27,930 nucleotides of DNA from NCBI GenBank assembly GCA_002366595.1, contig DFBK01000088.1:1-27930 (forward strand). Direction: 5' to 3'. Shown piece after piece: positions 21,865 to 27,930 of this stretch. The first letter of the stretch is position 1. Every line of letters starts with the position of its first letter. The position numbers and the translations under genes were made by a program. Below the pieces are notes generated by a model that worked only from the letters and a program-made list of their open reading frames with translations, was not told where the DNA came from and did not search any database. The DNA comes from Anaerolineales bacterium UBA3082. Lineage in GTDB: Bacteria; Chloroflexota; Anaerolineae; UBA7937.

Positions 21865-21929
21865 AAAGTGCCAAATAGAGATACCCACGGTCCTAGGTCA
21901 CCTCTCTTGCTTGTGCAAAGCCTGCCTTT

Positions 21930-22334
21930 TCAGTCGGCCTTTGCGAACTGTGACAGGTATGCGCTCCCTAGCAACTCCTCCAGGTTTTTCTGCGCTTCTC
22001 GCCAGGCCCGGCTGACGGTGCAGGTATCCTCCAAAGGACAGGTGCGATAGGGGTGAGTGCACTCGTTGAGGATGATGGGTCCCTGCACCGCTTCTATCCC
22101 CTCCAGGAGGCTGATCTCTTCGGGAGAACGTGCCAAGCCCACCCCTCCAGCCGCCCCGCGGTGAGTGCGTACTAGCCCCGCTTGAGTTAGGCTGGCCAAC
22201 ACCTTGCTCAGGAAGGCGGGGGGGATCTGTTGGCGATCGGCGATACCCTGAGTGATACTCCTCTCCTCTCCAGGCCGGCTGGCCAGGTCTACCAGGGCTC
22301 GGATAGCGTAGTCTCCACCCCTGCTCACTAACAT
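21930..22334 (-). CDS. Rrf2-family regulator with three conserved cysteines
   Basis: A 134-residue winged-helix regulator: YAIRALVDLA, ITQGIADRQQIPPAFLSKVL, GLVRTHRGAAGGVGLAR. Three cysteines at 92, 99 and 105 (ECTHPYRTCPLEDTC) match the cluster-binding cysteines of IscR and NsrR (C-x5-C-x5-C) except that the first gap is six residues. A [2Fe-2S] or [4Fe-4S] cluster sensing iron-sulfur status or NO is likely. ATG follows AAGGAGGAGCC. It has its own promoter and no cotranscribed isc/suf genes, so its targets are elsewhere or include the redox genes nearby. Confidence 0.9.
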   Translation of the reverse strand: MLVSRGGDYAIRALVDLASRPGEERSITQGIADRQQIPPAFLSKVLASLTQAGLVRTHRGAAGGVGLARSPEEISLLEGIEAVQGPIILNECTHPYRTCPLEDTCTVSRAWREAQKNLEELLGSAYLSQFAKAD

Positions 22335-22381
22335 GGCTCCTCCTTTGCCCCCAACGTTCTTGGAAGGTAGAAATCAATCCT

Positions 22382-22410
22382 ATCATAGCACACTGTCACC
22401 CTTCCGTCAA
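22382..22410 (-). promoter_or_regulatory. Promoter of the Rrf2 gene, TTGACG-17-TATGAT
   Basis: Minus strand: TTGACG (22405-22410) and TATGAT (22382-22387) are 17 bases apart, about 48 bases upstream of the start codon. No clear regulator palindrome was seen. Confidence 0.65.
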
Positions 22411-22440
22411 AATTCGACCCTAATTGTAGCCTTTACCTCG

Positions 22441-22469
22441 CGAAGAAAGCCACCCGTATGTAGGTGGCT
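22441..22469 (-). terminator. Terminator after the radC-osmC pair
   Basis: AGCCACC (22448-22454) pairs with GGTGGCT (22463-22469); on the minus strand TTTCTTCG follows. It is 45 bases beyond the OsmC stop. Confidence 0.6.
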
Positions 22470-22513
22470 CTCGTCTAGGCAAAAATAACGGGTCAAGGAA
22501 CTGCAATGCGAGT

Positions 22514-22921
22514 CTACTCTTCCCCGATCCGAAAACTGCTCGCTATCTCGGCCACTCCAGAGATGGTGGCCCCCACGGAGCAGTACTTTTCCTCTGAGAG
22601 TTGAATGGCTCGCCTCACCGCTTCCTCCTTCAATTCCTTACCTTGAAGGAGATACTCTATCTCGATGCGGCGGAAGGCCCAAGGGGGCTCCGGCTCTCGC
22701 TCCCCGGTTATCGTGATCTCTAGGTCGGTGACTTTTTGGCGCTGCTTTTCTAGGATGGAGATGACGTCCACGCCTGTACAGCCCCCTAACCCCAGGAGCA
22801 GAAGATCCGAGGGTTTTAAGCCGGTGCCCTCCTGGGAACTGGAGATCACTAGGGAGTGGCTCGTGCTATCCGTGCCCACGAACTCTTTTCCTTCCACCCA
22901 TTTAACCTTGACCTGGGACAT
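22514..22921 (-). CDS. OsmC/Ohr-family thiol peroxidase-like protein
   Basis: The 135-residue protein has both cysteines of the OsmC family: Cys48 in LLLGLGGCTGVDV and Cys114 in EEKYCSVGAT. The sequence EGTGLKPSDLLLLGLGGCTG is typical of the YhfA-like branch. OsmC/Ohr proteins reduce organic hydroperoxides in the cytosol using dithiol donors; activity of the YhfA-like branch is less certain. ATG follows GGAGGGAAAAAC and lies 25 bases after the RadC stop, so the two are cotranscribed. Confidence 0.9.
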   Translation of the reverse strand: MSQVKVKWVEGKEFVGTDSTSHSLVISSSQEGTGLKPSDLLLLGLGGCTGVDVISILEKQRQKVTDLEITITGEREPEPPWAFRRIEIEYLLQGKELKEEAVRRAIQLSEEKYCSVGATISGVAEIASSFRIGEE

Positions 22922-22946
22922 GTTTTTCCCTCCATGGTGAGGAGTC

Positions 22947-23657
22947 TCAGTCGAAACCTAGGCTTCTCTCCTTCAAGGAGACGTACCGCTGGGAGCCGAT
23001 GATTAGGTGATCCAAGACCTCTATGCCCAAAAGTTCGCCCGCCTTGACGATCTCTTGGGTGATTTTGACATCATCGGGAGAAGGGGTGGGGTCCCCCGAG
23101 GGGTGGTTATGGACTACGATGATCGCCGCGCAGTTGCGCCTCACCGCTTCCCGGAAGAGTTCTCCGACCCTGAGCCAAGCGGTGTGAAGACTCCCTATAT
23201 AGATGGTGGATATGCCCAACACTCGGCTCTTGGTATCTAGGAAGAGGACGCGCATCTCTTCCTGCTCCAAGGCACCCATCCCCAAGAGGAGGAGGTTAGC
23301 CACATCGGCAGGGGACTTGACCTGAGGTCGCTCCTCTGGGGAGGCGGTGAGCAGGCGGCGGCCCAACTCCAGCGCGGCTTTCACCTGGGCCGTCTTGGCC
23401 TGGCCCATCCCTTTAAGAGCGCTGATCTGGGCGAAGTCTGCCTTAAAGAGGCCTCTCAGCCCTCCGAACTGGGCCAGAAGCCTGCTGGCTAGGTTAATGA
23501 CGTTCTCCCCGCCCATGCCGGTGCGCAAGATGATGGCCAAGAGTTCAGAGGTGGAGAGGGCACCTGCGCCATAATGCTTTAACCTTTCCCGCGGCCGCTC
23601 GCTTAGAGGGAGATCCTTGATCCGAGGGTGATACTCTACAACCCCTTTCTCTTCCAT
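22947..23657 (-). CDS. radC: RadC-family JAB-domain protein
   Basis: A 236-residue protein of normal RadC length: N-terminal helix-hairpin-helix region (LKGMGQAKTAQ, 81-91) and a C-terminal JAMM-like domain with the metal motif HNHPSGDPTPSPDD (His183, His185, Ser193, Asp196). Despite the name, a DNA-repair role is not established for RadC. The ATG follows AGGAGGAGCCC. It is the first gene of a pair with OsmC. Confidence 0.95.
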   Translation of the reverse strand: MEEKGVVEYHPRIKDLPLSERPRERLKHYGAGALSTSELLAIILRTGMGGENVINLASRLLAQFGGLRGLFKADFAQISALKGMGQAKTAQVKAALELGRRLLTASPEERPQVKSPADVANLLLLGMGALEQEEMRVLFLDTKSRVLGISTIYIGSLHTAWLRVGELFREAVRRNCAAIIVVHNHPSGDPTPSPDDVKITQEIVKAGELLGIEVLDHLIIGSQRYVSLKERSLGFD

Positions 23658-23755
23658 GGGCTCCTCCTAAGAATCACTCGCCCCTGATAGCGTTCCATAA
23701 CCTCAACGAAGAAGGCTTCTCCAAAGGGAGAGCGCTATGGATGAGGAAAGCGATC

Positions 23756-25378
23756 TCACATTACCTTGGACACTGGTCGAGTATGCCGCGTGTAGTCCGG
23801 CAAGAGGAGAGGTGACGCTATCTGGGGCTCCAAGTCGGCCTCTTGCAGTTGCTGCTCCCAATCTTGCAGGTGCTCTAAGGTTAATTCCCCTAACTCGACT
23901 TCCTTAGCCCGTTGAGCAGCCGCCTTGCCCGCCCGCCGCCCATAGACGGTTATCTCCAAAAGGGAGTTCCCCATCAGCCGGTTGCGCCCGTGGACTCCTC
24001 CTGCCACCTCGCCAGCCACATATAGGTTGGGGATATCGGTCGAACCGTCGGGCTTAATGGCTATCCCTCCGTTTTGATAATGGAGGGTAGGATAGATGAG
24101 GATAGGCTCCTTAGTCATGTCGATGTCGAAACGGCCGAATTGACGGACCATAGCCGGCAGGTTAGTTTGGATCGTTCCTGGCCCTTTGAGGATATCGATC
24201 ATGGGGGAATCGAGCCAGACACCCTGCTGCTCCGTAGAGGTGACCACCCCCTTCTTTCGCTCTACACATTCTCGGATGATAGCCGATGCTTCCACGTCCC
24301 GCGTCTCCAGGGGGTAGACGAACTGCTCGCCTTCCACATTGACCAGTTGGGCTCCCAAGCCCCTCACCTTCTCGGTCACCAGTTGTCCCAGGATCTGCTC
24401 AGGGCAGGCTGCTCCCGTGGGGTGGTACTGCATAGTATCCATGAAAGCCAGTTTGGCCCCCACCCGATAGGCCAGAACCAGTCCATCGGCTGTGGCCCCA
24501 TAATGGTTGGTGGTGGGAAAACCTTGATAGTGAAGGCGGCCCCCGCCGCCAGTGGCCATGATCACCGTTTTGGCCTTCACCAGGCTGTAATCGCCCGTCT
24601 CTAGGTTCAGAAGGATAGCCCCTGCTACCTGGCCTTTATCATCCATCACTAGCTCCACGACGGGAGCGAACTCCAAAACCGAGATTTGACGGTTTCGGAC
24701 TTCGTCGCGCAGAGTACGCATGATCTCCGCCCCTGAGTAGTCGCGGGCGAAATGCATCCGCTTGCGGGAAGTGCCGCCGCCGTGGATGGTCTTCATCGTC
24801 CCCTCGGGCTCCTTGTCGAATATGCAGCCCAGATCCTCTAGCCATTGGATAACTGAAGGGGCGTCCATCACTAAGGCCTCCACTAACTCCGGGACGTTGG
24901 TGAAATGGCCGCCACCCATCACATCCAGATAATGGATGACTGGGGAATCGTTGGGCTTGTCGGCAGCCTGGATGCCTCCCTGAGCCATCATGGTGTTGGC
25001 GTCACCGAAGCGAAGTTTGGTGGTCAAGATCACCTGGGCTCCGTTCTCCTGGGCCAAAAGCGCGGCCGAGGCTCCGGCACCACCCCCTCCGATGACCAAA
25101 ATATCACACTCGTAGTCCACTCTCTCCAGATCGAAGGCCGCGGCGTCGATATGGCTGCGGCCCTCCAAAAGATCGGCCAACTCATTAGGTGTTCGATCTC
25201 CCCTATTGGGGCCTACCAAGAGTTCCCGCATCCCTCCTTCCACATAATCGGGGTGGAACCGCTTGAGGATCTCTTCCTGTCCCCTAGGTGGCATGCGAGG
25301 GTGAGTCTCCTGGAGCCTTCTCTGGCGTGTGGCCTCTACCTTTCTTATAGATTTCCACATCTCAGATGTGTACGACAT
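23756..25378 (-). CDS. Fumarate reductase/succinate dehydrogenase-type flavoprotein
   Basis: A 540-residue FAD enzyme of the FrdA/SdhA/NadB family. The Rossmann motif ILVIGGGGAG (93-102) comes after an unusual N-terminal extension of about 90 residues. Later blocks are MMAQGGIQAA, ATGGGGRLHY, DTMQYHPTGA, YPTLHYQNGGI and LYVAGEVAGGVHGRNRLMGN, so FAD and dicarboxylate-site residues are kept. The C-terminal domain is shorter than in SdhA. It is the last gene of an operon with an iron-sulfur protein and HdrA, an arrangement closer to thiol:fumarate reductase (TfrA/TfrB) than to a membrane-bound complex II, since no membrane anchor gene is present. ATG follows GAGGAGACAAAG. The exact substrate is not proven. 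Confidence 0.85.
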   Translation of the reverse strand: MSYTSEMWKSIRKVEATRQRRLQETHPRMPPRGQEEILKRFHPDYVEGGMRELLVGPNRGDRTPNELADLLEGRSHIDAAAFDLERVDYECDILVIGGGGAGASAALLAQENGAQVILTTKLRFGDANTMMAQGGIQAADKPNDSPVIHYLDVMGGGHFTNVPELVEALVMDAPSVIQWLEDLGCIFDKEPEGTMKTIHGGGTSRKRMHFARDYSGAEIMRTLRDEVRNRQISVLEFAPVVELVMDDKGQVAGAILLNLETGDYSLVKAKTVIMATGGGGRLHYQGFPTTNHYGATADGLVLAYRVGAKLAFMDTMQYHPTGAACPEQILGQLVTEKVRGLGAQLVNVEGEQFVYPLETRDVEASAIIRECVERKKGVVTSTEQQGVWLDSPMIDILKGPGTIQTNLPAMVRQFGRFDIDMTKEPILIYPTLHYQNGGIAIKPDGSTDIPNLYVAGEVAGGVHGRNRLMGNSLLEITVYGRRAGKAAAQRAKEVELGELTLEHLQDWEQQLQEADLEPQIASPLLLPDYTRHTRPVSKVM

Positions 25379-25389
25379 CTTTGTCTCCT

Positions 25390-26070
25390 CTAAGCGGGCT
25401 CGATATCCCTCTCTTTATACCTCTGCCGCAACTCTTCTTCGCCCATGCTTTTCAGTTTGGCCACTTCCTCATCGAACTTGCCAGCCCCGATCTCCTCTAT
25501 TCGCTCCCATAGGTGTTGTGATTTGGGAGCCAGGTACTTACCGTATAGCCGCCGGCAGAGGAGGGCCACGTTGGCCTGGGCTTCCTCGGCGGGACAGCGG
25601 GCCGCGCATAGCCCGCACATGATGCAATCGAACGATTTGCTGGCCACAGAAGCGATGTCCCCCTTCATAGCATCAGCCATGTAATCCATGACATCTATCT
25701 CCTGAGGACAGGCTTTCGTACAGGTCCCGCAACTCAGGCAGCGCAAAATCTCGGGGTAGATCTGGAAGAGTTGTTCCGGGGTGGGCTTCAACTCTTCGAT
25801 ATCATAGATCGCCTTCTCGGCGGGGAAGAAGGGGATCTGGGCCAGGTACATCTCTGGCTCCACCACCGTTTGACAGGCCAACCCGATCCTAAGACGGTAG
25901 TCGCCTTTGATGCGATAAACGGTGGCGCAAGCGCCGCAAAAGCCGCTCCGACAACCGGCCCCCCTTATTAGTTTATAGCCCGCCCACTCCATAGCCCTCA
26001 TAATAGTGAGGCTAGGAGGAACCTCGTACTTCTTTCCCATGATGTATATGGGTATCAACTCCTCGGCCAT
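25390..26070 (-). CDS. 2Fe-2S/2x[4Fe-4S] protein (SdhB/TfrB-HdrC-like)
   Basis: The 226-residue protein has an N-terminal 2Fe-2S ferredoxin domain (Cys40, 45, 48, 66) and two CxxCxxCxxxCP motifs (111-121 and 149-159). Because both are full four-cysteine motifs, two 4Fe-4S clusters are expected, unlike SdhB, which has a 3Fe-4S site. This is the N-terminal part of TfrB; the CCG domain that TfrB carries at its C-terminus is here encoded separately (27781-27930). It should pass electrons between HdrA/CCG and the flavoprotein. ATG follows AGAGGTCGAAAA; it is 12 bases after HdrA and 11 bases before the flavoprotein. Confidence 0.85.
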   Translation of the reverse strand: MAEELIPIYIMGKKYEVPPSLTIMRAMEWAGYKLIRGAGCRSGFCGACATVYRIKGDYRLRIGLACQTVVEPEMYLAQIPFFPAEKAIYDIEELKPTPEQLFQIYPEILRCLSCGTCTKACPQEIDVMDYMADAMKGDIASVASKSFDCIMCGLCAARCPAEEAQANVALLCRRLYGKYLAPKSQHLWERIEEIGAGKFDEEVAKLKSMGEEELRQRYKERDIEPA

Positions 26071-26082
26071 TTTTCGACCTCT

Positions 26083-27780
26083 CTACACCAAAGCATCGAC
26101 CTGGGCCAGGATTTGCGCCGGGGTGAAATGGCTCAGCCTTATGGCTTTGGAAGGACAGGCTGCGGCGCAAGCCCCGCACCCCTTACATAGGACCTTGTTT
26201 ATGGTCATAACTCCTTTTCTCTCATGCAGGGAGAGGGCATCGTATACGCACATCTCGGCGCAGATTCCACACCCAGAGCAGAGTTCTTCATCTATGATAG
26301 AGGTTACGGCTTCCACCTTGACCTGGCCCTGGCACAAGGGTATCATGGCCGAGGCGGCCGCGGCCTTGGCCTGGGATACGGTATCTGGTATGTCCCTGGG
26401 TCCCTGACAACAGCCGGCCAGATATACCCCCTCGATCACCGTATCCACCGGACGCAACTTGGGGTGCGCCTCCATGAAGAAGCCATCCGGTGAGCGGGGG
26501 AGTTTCAAGAGGTTGGCGATCTTTAGAGAATCGCGGCGAGGCGTTATCCCCGTGGCCAGAACCACTAGGTCAGCCTCCAACTGAAGGGGTTCACCTAGGA
26601 GGGTATCCTCAGCCCTAATGACGAGCCTCTCCCCCTTCTTGTATATCTCCGAGGGGTTACCCCGTCTATAGATCACTCCCTCGCCTCTTACCTGATCGTA
26701 GAACTCCTCGAACCCTTTTCCATAGGCCCTTACATCCATATACAAGACCGTCACCCGCGCCTGGGGTAACATCTCCTTGACCAGAAAGGCTTGTTTGGCG
26801 GTGTACATGCAGCAGATGCGGGAGCAATACTCCCGCCCTACGCTCTTGTCTCGAGAGCCCACACACTGGATGAAGACCACATCCTGGGGTTCTTTCCCGT
26901 TTACCCAGATCCTTCCCTCTGTAGGAGGCGATGAAGAGGCGAGCCGCTCGAACTCCAAGCCGGTGATCACGTTCTCATAGACCCCATAGCCATACTCTGG
27001 CTTTAACTGAGCGTCGAAGAGATCATAGCCGGTGGCTACGACGATGGTTCCCACTTTGAGCTCTCTTCTGGTGGTTCGGTCGGTAACCTTGACTTTGAAG
27101 TTGCCGATATACCCTTCCACGCCGACCACCTCAGTGGAGGTGAGAAGATCGATATTGGGGTGTCTCTCCACCTCCCTGATCTCCTCCGCCAGGAGAGGGG
27201 CCACAGGCTCCAAGGTGGGGAAGGTCTTATCTAGTTGGGCTAAATGCCCCCCCAGGTGGGGTTCCTTCTCCACCAGATAGACTTGGAAGCCGGCGTTGGC
27301 GATATCGAGGGCCGCTTGCATCCCTGCGATCCCTCCTCCTATTACCAGGGCTGCCGGGGTAACATCGGCTCTTCTCTCCTCTAGGGGCTCTAGGAGAAGA
27401 GCCTTGCCCACAGCGGCGGCTACCAGTTGCATCGCCTTTCGGGTGGCCTCCTCTTTTTCCCTATGGACCCAGCTACATTGCTCCCTTATATTTGCCATCT
27501 CCAAACAGTAGGGGTTTAAGCCCGCTTCTTGGATGGTACCTCGGAATGTCGGTTCATGCATTCTCGGCGAGCAGGAGGCCACGACCACCTTGGTGAGACC
27601 GAACTCCTTGATATCCTTCTTTATCAACGCCTGGCCAGGGTCAGAGCACATATAGGTGTAATCTCTGGCTACGGCTACCGAGGGCAACCCCTGGGCCAAG
27701 CGGGCCACCCTTTCCACATCCACGGTGGCGGCGATATTCACTCCACAGTGACATACATAGACGCCGATCCTGGGACCCAC
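26083..27780 (-). CDS. hdrA: HdrA-like flavin/iron-sulfur oxidoreductase
   Basis: The 565-residue protein has the HdrA features: N-terminal VYVCHCGVNI, the CSDPGQ and VVASCSPRMHEPTFR blocks, the FAD motif ALVIGGGIAGMQAA (144-157), FIQCVGSRD followed by YCSRICCMYTAKQA, and two C-terminal 4Fe-4S motifs (CSGCGICAEMC, CKGCGACAAAC). HdrA is the flavin hub of heterodisulfide-reductase complexes and can bifurcate electrons between a high- and a low-potential partner. GTG start comes directly after the TAG of the CCG gene with GGAGG eight bases upstream. No hydrogenase (Mvh) or Flx genes are in view. Confidence 0.92.
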   Translation of the reverse strand: MGPRIGVYVCHCGVNIAATVDVERVARLAQGLPSVAVARDYTYMCSDPGQALIKKDIKEFGLTKVVVASCSPRMHEPTFRGTIQEAGLNPYCLEMANIREQCSWVHREKEEATRKAMQLVAAAVGKALLLEPLEERRADVTPAALVIGGGIAGMQAALDIANAGFQVYLVEKEPHLGGHLAQLDKTFPTLEPVAPLLAEEIREVERHPNIDLLTSTEVVGVEGYIGNFKVKVTDRTTRRELKVGTIVVATGYDLFDAQLKPEYGYGVYENVITGLEFERLASSSPPTEGRIWVNGKEPQDVVFIQCVGSRDKSVGREYCSRICCMYTAKQAFLVKEMLPQARVTVLYMDVRAYGKGFEEFYDQVRGEGVIYRRGNPSEIYKKGERLVIRAEDTLLGEPLQLEADLVVLATGITPRRDSLKIANLLKLPRSPDGFFMEAHPKLRPVDTVIEGVYLAGCCQGPRDIPDTVSQAKAAAASAMIPLCQGQVKVEAVTSIIDEELCSGCGICAEMCVYDALSLHERKGVMTINKVLCKGCGACAAACPSKAIRLSHFTPAQILAQVDALV

Positions 27781-27930
27781 CTAAAGAGCCTCCGCCACCA
27801 ATTCCATGATATCCATCACCTGGAGCCCGTCTTCGCCGGCAACGGTCTTGGACGCATCCTCCAAGGTGAGGACACAGAAGGGGCAAGCGGTGGCTATCAC
27901 CTCAGCGCCTAGATCCATCGCCTCCCGCAC
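27781..27930 (-). CDS. CCG-domain (HdrB/HdrD-like) iron-sulfur protein, C-terminal end
   Basis: Only the last 49 residues are in the window. They include ATACPFCVLTLEDA, the half of a CCG motif that binds a noncubane 4Fe-4S cluster, and end QVMDIMELVAEAL. This ending is typical of HdrB/HdrD-type and related proteins. The gene continues past the right edge. Its stop touches the GTG of HdrA, so it belongs to the same operon. Confidence 0.8.
   Translation of the reverse strand: MREAMDLGAEVIATACPFCVLTLEDASKTVAGEDGLQVMDIMELVAEAL

Noticed and set aside
23719..23738. Small hairpin after the flavoprotein gene as a terminator
   Set aside because: Stem is only about six pairs with a weak T-run; not strong enough to list.

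Overview
The window looks like a chromosomal segment of an anaerobic bacterium, most likely Chloroflexota (Dehalococcoidia or a related class). This is inferred from several things together: an Hdr/fumarate-reductase-type redox cluster, a RACo-like corrinoid activator back to back with a short cobalamin-independent methionine synthase-like protein, clear sigma-70-type promoters with good Shine-Dalgarno sites, LysM/PsbP-like surface proteins, and a DUF1028-ThiF pair. No rRNA, tRNA or CRISPR array was seen.

Layout. 3-2455 (+): 3' part of transketolase, a small glutaredoxin-like gene with an in-frame UGA exactly at the active-site cysteine (probable selenoprotein, otherwise annotated as a truncated protein), and tsaD, followed by a decayed in-frame copy of the tsaD tail and a palindrome-rich spacer. 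2749-8582 (-): JAMM protease-like gene overlapping a DUF3052-like gene, a lipoprotein built from about nine 28-residue six-cysteine repeats, and two membrane proteins with nearly identical LysM ends. 8583-8824: strong minus-strand promoter followed by an approximately 140-nt structured leader ending in an intrinsic terminator. 8938-14282 (-): ThiF/MoeB-like E1 enzyme with a DUF1028 protein, a GT-C glycosyltransferase-like membrane protein, and metG. 14465-16907 (-): a C-M-R restriction-modification operon of visibly lower GC. 16982-18644: two plus-strand lipoproteins (one chagasin-like) flanked by direct copies of a promoter-plus-hairpin element. 18682-21825: divergent core-MetE-like and RACo-like genes sharing an 80-bp promoter region. 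21930-23657 (-): Rrf2 regulator, OsmC and RadC. 23756-27930 (-): a four-gene redox operon of CCG protein, HdrA, 2Fe-2S/4Fe-4S protein and SdhA/FrdA-like flavoprotein.

How the genes may work together. The RACo/core-MetE pair suggests folate-independent methionine synthesis from a methyl-corrinoid protein, with RACo reducing the inactive Co(II) form. The 23.7-27.9 kb operon could couple a fumarate/succinate-type reaction to thiol/disulfide or ferredoxin chemistry. The most notable points are the probable Sec-glutaredoxin at 1105-1437, a probable AUC start codon for the RACo-like gene, the leader RNA at 8650-8789, and the duplicated promoter/hairpin element around the lipoprotein pair.
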